From Microbacterium proteolyticum (GTDB taxonomy: Bacteria > Actinomycetota > Actinomycetes > Actinomycetales > Microbacteriaceae), in NCBI RefSeq assembly GCF_030818075.1, contig NZ_JAUSZZ010000001.1, forward strand, positions 2,790,001 through 2,854,000: a stretch of 64,000 nt of DNA, in the 5' to 3' direction. This document shows, one piece after another, positions 54,057 through 63,152 of the stretch. The notes beneath the pieces were generated by a model. That model searched no databases. It saw only the letters and a program-made list of their open reading frames with translations, and was not told the DNA's origin. Position 1 is the stretch's first letter, and each line of letters begins with the position of its first letter. Made by a program: the position numbers and the translations under genes.

Positions 54057-54682
54057 CCTCGATCCCGCAGGCGAACGAAAAGAGCGACTTCACACCCAAA
54101 CCGAAGAATCCCGATATGCCGGGCCGAACCAACGCTGCAACAAATCGCCGTTGCGATCCGAAGCGAACACGCAATTGAGGGGACGGCTTTGCACCGGACA
54201 ACCTCAACGGCTTCAATCTGTCCGCAAGCGATCGCACGTACCGATGAATCTCGACGCCAGAAGATCTGCACGCCCCCATCACCGACGAAGTATGCGCCCT
54301 CCCCCGTTTGATGCGCGGGTTTCCAGTCGCGCCAAGAAGTGATGGGCCCACCAATCGAGGAATCACTGAAAAGAACCGGGCCCGTGGATCTGGAAACACG
54401 AGGGAGATCAACCGCCCAGCGTTGAAGTCCACGGTGCCTACTACAAGCCAAAACGAAGGTGAGAAGAGGCATGAGCAGAGCTGCCGCTGACCACAGGATC
54501 ATCCATCTCATGCCGCGATGCTCCGACACAGAGAGAACTGCCGCACTGAGAGAGACAATTTCCAGGGCGCCGATCGAAGCCAAGCTGATCACTTGTGCGA
54601 GCCGCGCCTCGGGCTGAGCCGCCGGCATCCACTCCGTAACGATGTTCACCTGAAACTGCTCTCTAGACTTTGGCACGACCAA
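53987..54682 (-). CDS. Hypothetical two-TM membrane protein
   Basis: 231 residues with two membrane segments (about 28-48, VISLASIGALEIVSLSAAVL, and 58-80, WMILWSAAALLMPLLTFVLA). A cytoplasmic domain of about 130 residues resembles PH-like domains in its strand pattern (GAYFVGDGGVQIFWRRDSSV, IEAVEVVR). The start at 54682 is a GTG; a GTG 12 codons on is also possible. Lower GC than the genome. Membrane immunity proteins often have this size, but there is no direct evidence. Confidence 0.55.
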   Translation of the reverse strand: MVVPKSREQFQVNIVTEWMPAAQPEARLAQVISLASIGALEIVSLSAAVLSVSEHRGMRWMILWSAAALLMPLLTFVLACSRHRGLQRWAVDLPRVSRSTGPVLFSDSSIGGPITSWRDWKPAHQTGEGAYFVGDGGVQIFWRRDSSVRAIACGQIEAVEVVRCKAVPSIACSLRIATAICCSVGSARHIGILRFGCEVALFVRLRDRGCLTERVSPMQNRALRGERPSQF

Positions 54683-55138
54683 TGACGCGACCGACTAATA
54701 ATCCGTTTTTCATTGGCAGCGGTCAAGGAGCTCGCGTATTAGTTGAGCAAGCCTTCAACCTGCACCTGATCCGCGCTGATCATGAGAGGCTCGGCCAGCC
54801 AACGACCGAGCAACGCGAGCCATTTCGAAACTAAGGGCGCCCTCACGCGGATAGCGAAGCAATATAGTCGTCGTAGATAAATCGACCGGTGACCTCTGGG
54901 GGGAACTGTCGCATGTCTTCGCTCATTCTCATGAGATACGCAGACCACGAGCCCAGGAGGGCTCCATACGTAGCGGGCTCGCCACCCTACTGCACTGGCG
55001 TCCGAAGCATGATCTTGCCTGCTTCTTTCTGATCACCACGAACGTGTTGAATCTGCCAATATCAAATGTGTATTGTGCCGGCGCTACCAACCTCCTCCCT
55101 CGACGTTGACGCAGTCGTCAACGCCATCTTCACCTGCC
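54683..55138. other. Low-GC gap with a gene remnant, 456 bp
   Basis: No intact gene. A decayed coding fragment lies at 54843-55010 on the minus strand; the rest shows no coding character. Base composition is clearly lower in GC than the chromosome. Confidence 0.5.
54843..55010 (-). pseudogene. Gene fragment with in-frame amber codon
   Basis: A 47-codon stretch ending in TGA reads GGEPATYGALLGSWSAYLMR, then MSEDMRQFPPEVTGRFIYDD, which has strong protein character. Directly before it is an in-frame TAG preceded by ATG and six codons. It looks like the 3' end of a lost small gene in the immunity region. Confidence 0.4.
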
Positions 55139-55744
55139 TCACGACTGAAGCACGCAATTATCTTGGAGTCTCCGCCATTCCCCTCGCGTGATCCCGTGGT
55201 CCATGATCACCCATCCTGGATCAGTCAGCACGTTCGGGCTGTTATGTGCAATGCCGTCGGGTAGCCCATCAGGTACTTCGTCTGTTACAAGAAGGGCAAC
55301 GTCCCAACCCCGCTGCCCCCAGACAGCCCACCTCTGACTTGTCCCCGCGATCGCGACATAGTCAAAGACGACCTCGGGTATGTTATAGGCACCTCGCGTA
55401 TTGGCGCGATTTGTCGTCATCGACCGCCAATAACTTTCAGCCAGCCCGTCGGGCGTCACCCGAAAGCCGGGGTAAGCGCCATAACGCTGTAGATACCTGC
55501 CGTCGTCCCGTCCGGTCACATCATCCCATCCGACAACGAAGATCTCCTCATCAGCGCAGGATTCAGCAATCTTCATCAGAGTGAGCGCGAACTCGAGGCT
55601 GAAGACCTCGACAAAATCGTAGACGAAAACCTCACCCTTAATCTTGAAGGGCCACGCCGGAAAACTCGCGTCAAGTCGACAAGAAGTTTCTGCACGCGCT
55701 CGAATTTCGGCCATCTCGTGCTCAACCCGAGGAAAACTAGACAC
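55139..55744 (-). CDS. Probable immunity protein for the Rhs toxin
   Basis: 201 residues starting at GTG six bases after the Rhs stop, the standard place for a cognate immunity gene. It is acidic and soluble (FPAWPFKIKGEVFVYDFVEV, GRYLQRYGAYPGFRVTPDGL, WAVWGQRGWDVALLVTDEVP). GC is lower than in the Rhs core, as usual for exchangeable toxin-immunity tips. The family is not recognised; the assignment rests on position and composition. Confidence 0.6.
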   Translation of the reverse strand: MSSFPRVEHEMAEIRARAETSCRLDASFPAWPFKIKGEVFVYDFVEVFSLEFALTLMKIAESCADEEIFVVGWDDVTGRDDGRYLQRYGAYPGFRVTPDGLAESYWRSMTTNRANTRGAYNIPEVVFDYVAIAGTSQRWAVWGQRGWDVALLVTDEVPDGLPDGIAHNSPNVLTDPGWVIMDHGITRGEWRRLQDNCVLQS

Positions 55745-55750
55745 CTTCGC

Positions 55751-58700
55751 TCAACTCCCATCAAACCTGATCTTCATTCGTGCCTTCTCGCCAATTTTGA
55801 GATAGTCAGCACTCCAACCATCAAACGTCTTGGCCCTGTCGCGTAGCGTGTAGCGGAAGCCGTCCTTCTCGAAGGTATAGATTCCCTCCTTGATCTCGGT
55901 CTTGATCCAACCCGAGTCGAGAAGATTCTGCGCGAACTCCTGAGGGGTTGCGTCAGTGCGGACGTTCCGTACGCTGCCCCCACGGGTCAGATCCTCGTAA
56001 CGGCGACTGAGACCGGGGAGCTCGTCCCCGGAACTAGTGGCATTTCCTGGTCGCGAGTAGTTGGACAACCCGCTAGGGACACAGTCTCCGCGCATCGCAG
56101 CGAGCGGGTCACAGCCCGGCGAACCGCTACCGGAACGGGCACCGGCCGCTGATGATGACCCAGATGTCGACGCGGCTGCCTCGTTCTTCCGGATGCCGAT
56201 GCCGGACGAGTCACCGCTCAGAGACAGGAGCAACATCCCCGATACTGCCCCCGCTGTCGCGAGAACCAGAGCAGCGGCGGCAGCGGCCGCCGTCTCCGCT
56301 GCGGCCGCAAAGCCGGCTCCGATGAGCGGAAGCCCGGGCGACAGTACACCGACCGATCCCGCGGCGTGTCGAGCAGTCGTTTGGGAAGTCGACTTCGGCG
56401 ACACGGGCTTCGGCTTGGACGAGGTACCGCGATAGGTCTTCGACGGGGCGAAGGGGGACGTGTCGGGTTGGGATTGCCCAGGGCCGTTCCACAGGCCCGG
56501 CGCCGTGAACCGCGGCGCCGTCGACCGCCCGCCGCGTGATGTTCCATAGTGGTTGTCGTAACGCCCCAGCGGCCGGAAGCCGAGCCAGTCGCGCGACGTC
56601 ACCGGATTGCTCTCGACGTAGGCGTACCCGTTCAGTGACGCAGGCGCGTCAACCGTGCCCTCCCAAGCGTCTCGAGACAGCCATGATCCAGAACGGGTGT
56701 CGTAACCGCGAGAGTAGAACAGGTCGACGCCGGCGACCGGGTCGGTAGGTTCACCCGAGTGGCCGAGTGCGGCGTTCCAGCCGGAAGTCGCGAAACTCGG
56801 CACGCCCCAATCCGACCCGCCCGACACCTGGGTGACCCGCGCGCCGCGGTCAGTCAGGGCATCACGCGCGGCCTGCACCGGGTTGTTCAGAGCGGAAGCG
56901 AGACGGGTGTCGCCTACCTGCGCGATCGCGCTGCCGAGTCGATCCAGCAGATCCCATGTCGATGTTCCCGACGAGCGACCCTCGAGCAAGAGCTCACCCG
57001 CGACATCTCGCACGAGTGTCGTCGTTCCCGCGACATCGCTGACATCCTGCACGGGCTGCAGCCCACTCCACACGGTTGCCGTTTCGGTGCTGCCGTAGAC
57101 GCCTCCGGTTCTGGACGACACTCGGCGCCCGAGCCCGTCGTACTCGAACCGGGTCGCACCCGATGCGTTCCGGTACCCGGTGAGCTGCCCGAACGCGTCC
57201 CAGTCGTAGGAGACGTCGCCTGAGGCTCCGCCGGACGCGGCGACCCGGTGTCCGTCCGCGTCATATGTGAAGCGTTGTGCGCCCGCCGTCCCGCCGTCCG
57301 TCGACACGAGCTGGTTGAGGTCGTTGAACAACTGGGTCTGCGTAAATGATGCGTCTACTGCCTGAACCGAGCCCGTCGCGATCGAGGCAGGGGGCCGCGA
57401 AGAGCTGACACCCTGAGCATCCAAACCGAGAATCGGATCGAGCATCCCCGACGACGACGTAGACGCAATATGCGCCCATGACGTTCGGTTGCCCGTCTCG
57501 TCGTAGCCGTACGAATCGGCTGCCCCGGTGCTCTGCACCGATCCGGTCACCCGGTCGCCATCGTCATAGGTGTATCGGGTCGCCACGCGATCAAGCACCG
57601 TGGTCATCGCGTCGGAGGCGCTCATCAGCGCGCCGATAGGTGTGACGCCGCCGGGGAGCGACGCGGTCGGAGCGGTCGCGGTCCGAGTGGCATCCGTCAC
57701 GTTGCCGACGGCGTCATATGCGTAATCGAGCGTCAACGAGACGCCCTGCGCGAGCGAGCCCGTGTCGGACGGCAGCGTTCGACGTGAGAGGTACGACGAC
57801 GGCTTGACGCAACCGGGCTTGTCCACAGTGGCTGCTCGAAGCGCCGGAGCGTTCGTGCTCGTGACGATCGGGCACTGCCCTTCGGTGCGCACCGGTCCGG
57901 CAGCAGCCGGCGCCGCTACGGACGTCCCGGGCGCGGGAGTGTCCGTCGTCATCTGCGTCACCCGATCGGCGGCGTCGTACTCGTATCGCGTGCTTACGCC
58001 GTTCGAGCGGTCCGTGCGGGTGTGATTGCCACCCGCGTCGTAGGCGTAGGCGGCACTCCCCCACGGACTCGACATGCGCAAGACACGGCCCGCCGAGTCA
58101 CGCTCATACGCAATTGCCTGTCCGGTCGGTACCGTGAGCTGCGCCAGTGCACCCGAAGGGTCGTACGAGTAGGTCAGCTCGCGTCCCCCGGCGTCGAGCT
58201 GAGAGGCCAACCGCCCGGTCGCGGTGTACGTCCACCCCGTGGTGCCGACGCTCGTCGATGCGGCGATCAGGCGCTGTTCAGCGTCGTATTCGAATCGGAC
58301 GGCGTCGGATGCCGACGATTGAGAGGTGCGATCCCCCCGAGCGTCGTATGCGTACGACACCGCTGTTCCCGACGGAGCGACCACACGGGACAACAGTCCG
58401 CGGGAGTCGTACTCGTAGCGGGTGCTGCCTCCTGTCGCATCGATCGTCTGCTCTGGTTGACCGGCAGCATCGTTGTCGTATCGCGTGACCTTCCCCCGCG
58501 CGTCGGTCAGTGATGCGAGAAGTCCGATCTCGTCGTAGGTGTACCGAGTCACGCCTCGCAGGGGGTCGGTGACCGAGGCGAGCTGGCCGTGCTCCTCGTA
58601 GGCGTACGTGGTCACGCGCCCCAACGCGTCCGTCGTCGACGTGAGCTGCCCGGCGTGGTCGTACCCGAAGGTCGTTGTGTTGCCAAGCGCGTCGGTCGTA

Positions 58701-61700
58701 CTTGTGCGCTGGCCCGCAGCGTTCCACGTGGCGCGCGTCGTGTGGCCGTTGGGATCGACGACCGCGGTCACGTTGCCGAGCACATCATGTTCGAACCGGG
58801 TGCTGTGTCCAGCGGCGTCGACGGACTCGACGAGCTGATCGGCGTCGTCGTAGGCCCGCGTGCTACGGCGACCCACGGCGTCGACCACCGACACGACGTT
58901 GCCCGCCGCGTCATAGCCGTATGCGGTGGCGCCGTCGGCATCGGTCACGGCGGTGAGCTGCCCCGCAGCGTCGTGCTCGTAAAAGGTGGAATGGCCGAGC
59001 CGATCGGTCATGCCGACCAGGTGTCCGTCTTGATTGAAGCTGTACGTCGTGCGATGACCCAACTGGTCGACCACCGCCGTCATCCGGTCGAGGTCGTCGT
59101 ATTCGTAGGAGGTCCTCTGCCCCGCGCCGTCGACGACCGCGGTCACTCGTCCGACTCCGTCGTAGACGGTGTGCTGCTCGACTCCTGTGGGGCCTTTCGT
59201 GGCGGTGACCTGTCCGAGATCGTCGACGGTTTGCTGTGTTTCGGCTCCGCGGGGATCGGTTTGGACGGTCGGAGTGCCGACGGCGTCGTACGTGCGCGAC
59301 CAGGTCTGTCCGGCCGGGTCGGTCACCTGTGTGGCGCGCTCGAGGGCGTCCAGGACGAACGAGGTCTGGCGTCCGGCGGCATCGGTCACGCCGGTGAGCC
59401 CGTCTTCGCGGTCGTACGTGTAGGTGGTGACGCCACCCAGCGCGTCCGTTGCGCTGACGATGCGGAACAGCGCGTCCCACGCATACGAGGTGGTATTCCC
59501 CGCGGGGTCGGTCGATGAGGTCAGGTTGCCATTGAGGTCGTACGCGTAGGTCGTCGTCCGCCCGAGCGGGTCGGCAATCGTCGTGAGTCGATCGCGCGCG
59601 TCCCACCCGTAGTGTGTGGTACGCCCGAGCGGGTCGGTCGACGTCTGCAGGCGGTTGCCGTCGTCGTAGGTGAATCGCGTCGTTCGTCCCAACGGATCGG
59701 TGCTGGCGGTGCGGTTGCCGCGTCCGTCGAACTCGAACGTGTAGGCCGCACCCGAGGGAAGCGTCATCCTCGTCGTGTTGCCCACGGCATCGACGCCATA
59801 GGTGATCGCCGAGCCATCCGGCTGCACCATTGTCGTCAGCACGCCGTTGCCGTCGTAGCCGTAGCTGGTCACACGGCCGAGCGGGTCGGTGCGTGAGGCA
59901 ACCGCCCCCTTCGGCGTGTACGTGTAGCGGGTCGCGTTGCCCGCGGCATCCGTGACCTCGGCGACGTTGCCGGCGGAGTCGTAGGCGTACCCGGTCGTGC
60001 GCCCGGCAGCGTCGGTGAAAGCGGTGACGTTGTTGTCGTCGTTGTACGTCCACGACTGCTCGCCACCGACGGGGTCGGTGATCTTGGTGATCCGCGCGCG
60101 CCCATCGAACGTGTAGGTGTGCTCGCGGCCCTCCTGATCGGTGTAGGTCGTCTGGCCCGCGCCGTACGAGAACCGACGCTCGTTGCCCGCCGCATCCCAC
60201 TGCTTCTCGACCCGCCCCGCGCCGTCGTAGGCATTACGGAGGTAGGTCACGCCGAGTGCGTCGGTCATCGTCGCGATGCGGTGCGCCCCGTCGTAGGTGA
60301 ACGTCTTCATCCCCCCGTCCGCAGCGGTCACGCGCACGAGGTCGCCCTTGTCGTCGTATCCCAGCGACCACGCCCGCCCGTCAGGGAGGACGAAAGCGGT
60401 GACGCGACCGACACCGTCGGAGTCGACACGGACGACCTGGCCCGCCGCGTCGATCAGCCCGGTGAGGGGGACGAATTGTTGGGTGTCCGACGGCGGGCCG
60501 TAGGTGAGCGTCGTCGCCCGACCCGATGCGTCCACCGAGCGCACCATCTCGCCGATACCGTCCTGGTCAGCGGCGTCATAGTCCCACGTCTCGCCGGTGC
60601 GCGACGTCATCCTGAGGATGCCGTTGCCCGCCTCGGCGAGGTGCAGCCCTTCCCCTCGGGGGTCGACGTAGCCGCCTGAACCGTCGGGTTCGAACATGAT
60701 CGAAGCGCCGTCGCCGCGGACCACCATGACCGAGTGATCGTCGAAGCGTTGCGCGCGACCGCCGAGTCCGAAGGTCCACCCCGCACCGACACGGCCAAGG
60801 CGCCCGTCCTGCGCATTGTAGATCAGCGAAACATCGGTCGCTGATTCTCCGACGCCGGAAATCGAGAAGAGATGCTCGGTCTCCACGAGGTTTCCCGTCG
60901 AGAACGACACCGGATCGGCCCCGTAATGCTGCCAGTTGCGATAGCCGAGCTGGTACCACCGGGCAAGCTCGTCGGCTGACGGGCGAGCGGGCCAACCTCC
61001 GGTGATGGGGTTGGTGCAGGAGAAGCCTCGGGACTCGAGGTATTTCCCGACACCCGTGAATGCACCGTTGACGATCGAATCCCACCCGTTGTCGATGACG
61101 GGACGATCGAAGTTGTGGTCCATGAAGAGCGTCTCCATGTGCACGACCGCGCCGGGCAAGCCTTGATACTCCTCACGCGGGAAGTCCGGGGTTGGCGCTT
61201 TCACGTGCGCGGGCCGCCCGGTGTATCCGGGCATCTCCCCTAGGAGCGAGTCGCGGAGGGCGTTCCCGTCTCCCCCGCGGGAGAACAGTTGCGAGCCGCC
61301 GTTGCTCGCGGTTCCCCAAGCGGTGCCGTGGAAGGTGGCGAAGGCCAGCGTCAGCATCACGTCCGGCTCGTGGGATGCCGCTATCGCCCGGCGCGTGTCG
61401 GCGGAGACGAAACGCTGATCAGCCCCGCGCGTGACGGTGACGTCGGCGATACAGCGGTCGCGGAACATGCCGGCGAGTTGATCGGCGAGGCGAACGTTGA
61501 GGGGGAGTTCGGTGATACGCGGACCCGGCGAGTTCGCCCAACCCACGTCGTCATCCGGATCGAGCACGATCCGCGGCACCGGGGTCGTCTGAACCGGCGT
61601 ACCGATGACGACGAATTGCGACAGATGCTCGGATTCGGCTTTCGCGACATGGTTGTCGGCGTCGTAGTACGAGGGCAGCTGACGCCACGGATCGCCCGGG

Positions 61701-62275
61701 TTCTCCCGGCTGTAGATGCGCAGGCTGTCCAGCGAGACGCCGGCACGGGAAAGCTCATCGGCGTCGACGTCGAGTTGGAGGCGCACGCCCGGGTCGATGT
61801 CTTTCGCGACCTGGATACCGGAGGAATCCGTCTCGATCGTGTAGGAGGCGGGGAATCGAGTCACCTCGTTTCCGCCGTCGGTTCGCGCACGGATCTCCAC
61901 GGGCGGTGCCGCCACGACGCCCCCGGTCTCTGACGCGGCGGAGGTCGCCGCACGATCATCCAGGGCCGTCGCGTGAAGCGCGAGTGGTTCGTCGATATCG
62001 TGCCCGGAGAATTCCGCACGGACCCCGGGATCCTCGGCGGTGAGGACGGCCGCCCGACCGGGCTGCAAGGTCGTTTCTGCGAGAGGGGCGGGAGCGTCCG
62101 ACGCGGCGTCTGCCGTCGTCAGCGGCGCGGCGGCTTCGCGCACCCGGTCGAGGATCTGTTGTTCGACGCGCGCGGAACGGTCGATCGGCCGCTCGGCGGC
62201 GTGGACGGCTCCCCCTGTGACGACGAGAGCGCCCACGATGGTGGCCGCAACCACGGCTCGGAACATGGCAATCAC
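55751..62275 (-). CDS. Secreted Rhs/YD-repeat polymorphic toxin
   Basis: 2174 residues. The signal peptide is FRAVVAATIVGALVVTGGAV near the start. Residues about 40-250 are a beta-rich surface region. Residues about 260-430 resemble an N-acetylmuramoyl-L-alanine amidase (VLDPDDDVGW, ITELPLNVRLADQLAGMF, VVHMETLFMDHNFDRPVIDN) but lack the metal histidines. Residues about 560-1860 are dozens of YD repeats (YDAAGNV, YDALGRTT) that form a shell. The Rhs core end GSWLSRDAWEG ... GYAYVESNPVTSRDWLG follows, then a variable C-terminus of about 280 residues with a hydrophobic stretch and a final about 90-residue unknown toxin-like tip (GWIKTEIKEGIYTFEKDGFR ... KARMKIRFDGS). GTG 62275 overlaps the upstream stop. 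Confidence 0.9.
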   Translation of the reverse strand: MIAMFRAVVAATIVGALVVTGGAVHAAERPIDRSARVEQQILDRVREAAAPLTTADAASDAPAPLAETTLQPGRAAVLTAEDPGVRAEFSGHDIDEPLALHATALDDRAATSAASETGGVVAAPPVEIRARTDGGNEVTRFPASYTIETDSSGIQVAKDIDPGVRLQLDVDADELSRAGVSLDSLRIYSRENPGDPWRQLPSYYDADNHVAKAESEHLSQFVVIGTPVQTTPVPRIVLDPDDDVGWANSPGPRITELPLNVRLADQLAGMFRDRCIADVTVTRGADQRFVSADTRRAIAASHEPDVMLTLAFATFHGTAWGTASNGGSQLFSRGGDGNALRDSLLGEMPGYTGRPAHVKAPTPDFPREEYQGLPGAVVHMETLFMDHNFDRPVIDNGWDSIVNGAFTGVGKYLESRGFSCTNPITGGWPARPSADELARWYQLGYRNWQHYGADPVSFSTGNLVETEHLFSISGVGESATDVSLIYNAQDGRLGRVGAGWTFGLGGRAQRFDDHSVMVVRGDGASIMFEPDGSGGYVDPRGEGLHLAEAGNGILRMTSRTGETWDYDAADQDGIGEMVRSVDASGRATTLTYGPPSDTQQFVPLTGLIDAAGQVVRVDSDGVGRVTAFVLPDGRAWSLGYDDKGDLVRVTAADGGMKTFTYDGAHRIATMTDALGVTYLRNAYDGAGRVEKQWDAAGNERRFSYGAGQTTYTDQEGREHTYTFDGRARITKITDPVGGEQSWTYNDDNNVTAFTDAAGRTTGYAYDSAGNVAEVTDAAGNATRYTYTPKGAVASRTDPLGRVTSYGYDGNGVLTTMVQPDGSAITYGVDAVGNTTRMTLPSGAAYTFEFDGRGNRTASTDPLGRTTRFTYDDGNRLQTSTDPLGRTTHYGWDARDRLTTIADPLGRTTTYAYDLNGNLTSSTDPAGNTTSYAWDALFRIVSATDALGGVTTYTYDREDGLTGVTDAAGRQTSFVLDALERATQVTDPAGQTWSRTYDAVGTPTVQTDPRGAETQQTVDDLGQVTATKGPTGVEQHTVYDGVGRVTAVVDGAGQRTSYEYDDLDRMTAVVDQLGHRTTYSFNQDGHLVGMTDRLGHSTFYEHDAAGQLTAVTDADGATAYGYDAAGNVVSVVDAVGRRSTRAYDDADQLVESVDAAGHSTRFEHDVLGNVTAVVDPNGHTTRATWNAAGQRTSTTDALGNTTTFGYDHAGQLTSTTDALGRVTTYAYEEHGQLASVTDPLRGVTRYTYDEIGLLASLTDARGKVTRYDNDAAGQPEQTIDATGGSTRYEYDSRGLLSRVVAPSGTAVSYAYDARGDRTSQSSASDAVRFEYDAEQRLIAASTSVGTTGWTYTATGRLASQLDAGGRELTYSYDPSGALAQLTVPTGQAIAYERDSAGRVLRMSSPWGSAAYAYDAGGNHTRTDRSNGVSTRYEYDAADRVTQMTTDTPAPGTSVAAPAAAGPVRTEGQCPIVTSTNAPALRAATVDKPGCVKPSSYLSRRTLPSDTGSLAQGVSLTLDYAYDAVGNVTDATRTATAPTASLPGGVTPIGALMSASDAMTTVLDRVATRYTYDDGDRVTGSVQSTGAADSYGYDETGNRTSWAHIASTSSSGMLDPILGLDAQGVSSSRPPASIATGSVQAVDASFTQTQLFNDLNQLVSTDGGTAGAQRFTYDADGHRVAASGGASGDVSYDWDAFGQLTGYRNASGATRFEYDGLGRRVSSRTGGVYGSTETATVWSGLQPVQDVSDVAGTTTLVRDVAGELLLEGRSSGTSTWDLLDRLGSAIAQVGDTRLASALNNPVQAARDALTDRGARVTQVSGGSDWGVPSFATSGWNAALGHSGEPTDPVAGVDLFYSRGYDTRSGSWLSRDAWEGTVDAPASLNGYAYVESNPVTSRDWLGFRPLGRYDNHYGTSRGGRSTAPRFTAPGLWNGPGQSQPDTSPFAPSKTYRGTSSKPKPVSPKSTSQTTARHAAGSVGVLSPGLPLIGAGFAAAAETAAAAAAALVLATAGAVSGMLLLSLSGDSSGIGIRKNEAAASTSGSSSAAGARSGSGSPGCDPLAAMRGDCVPSGLSNYSRPGNATSSGDELPGLSRRYEDLTRGGSVRNVRTDATPQEFAQNLLDSGWIKTEIKEGIYTFEKDGFRYTLRDRAKTFDGWSADYLKIGEKARMKIRFDGS

Positions 62276-63000
62276 GAGAGCACCCCTGTCATGTCGACGG
62301 CCGCGTTCGCCGCCCGGCGAAGCGACCGAGCGGCGAGCGCGGCGGCGCCCACCAGAAGCAACGCCACCCCGGCGAAGACCACCCACGTCAGCCCGTCGTA
62401 CGAGCGGCCCGTGATGGCCAGGGCCTGCCGGTACACCGCGTATGCCTGAAGGCTCACGGCATCGGCGACGCCGTCGCCGTCGAGGTCTTCCACACCTGTT
62501 GCGCAGATCGCCGTGCCGCAGATGATCTGCTCGACCCAGTCCGGCACACCGTCGCCGTCCGCGTCCTCACGACCGGCCGTGCACGTGTCGGAACCACACA
62601 CGAGGCGCTCGACGAAGTCGGGAATGCCGTCCCCGTCGGCGTCGGCGGAGGCATCCGCGCACCCCACGCTTCCGCACGCGCGGACCTCGACACCATCGCT
62701 GATCCCGTCGCCGTCCGTGTCCTCCGTTCCCGTCGCGCAGGTGGCCGACCCACAGACGACGCGCTCGATGGCGTCGGCGATCGTGTCGCCGTCGACATCA
62801 CCGTCGGCGCTCAGACCGGCAGCGGGCACGGCTCGCGCCGGTGACAAGCCCGGTGCGCCGGGGAACAGGGGCGCGGAGGCAGGAGCCGATGCCGCGACCG
62901 ACACAAGTGGCGATGACGACAGAGCGACGAGACCCCCCGCCCCACCGGCGATGCCGAGGGCGACGAGGGCCGCGATGGGGACCAGACGGCGAGTGCGCAC
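62272..63000 (-). CDS. Calcium-repeat surface protein with LAXTG sorting signal
   Basis: 242 residues. The N-terminal signal segment is LVPIAALVALGIAGGAGGLV. Residues about 65-185 are four to five thrombospondin-3-like repeats (DTDGDGISDGVEVRACGSVG) with a D-x-D-G-D-G calcium loop and a C-x4-C pair in each. LAITG (194-198), a membrane segment (204-224) and the basic tail RSLRRA form a class E sortase signal. It is coupled to the Rhs gene by a GTGA overlap, so the two are made together; it may anchor or present the Rhs protein at the wall. Confidence 0.85.
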   Translation of the reverse strand: MRTRRLVPIAALVALGIAGGAGGLVALSSSPLVSVAASAPASAPLFPGAPGLSPARAVPAAGLSADGDVDGDTIADAIERVVCGSATCATGTEDTDGDGISDGVEVRACGSVGCADASADADGDGIPDFVERLVCGSDTCTAGREDADGDGVPDWVEQIICGTAICATGVEDLDGDGVADAVSLQAYAVYRQALAITGRSYDGLTWVVFAGVALLLVGAAALAARSLRRAANAAVDMTGVLS

Positions 63001-63152
63001 GCGTCAGCGTCCCGCGCCTTTCACGCCGATCCGAACGCCTCCGCGTCACGACGGCGATCGGGCAGCCGGAAAGCACCCGGAGCTTCACCCGGAGGCGAGG
63101 TCCGGTTCAGCCCCCACCTCGGGCTCTCGCGCTCGGCGGCGCAGCGACACGG

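Noticed and set aside
57000..62000. Many open frames on the plus strand opposite the Rhs gene
   Set aside because: They mirror the YD-repeat codon pattern and lack any domain or start signal.
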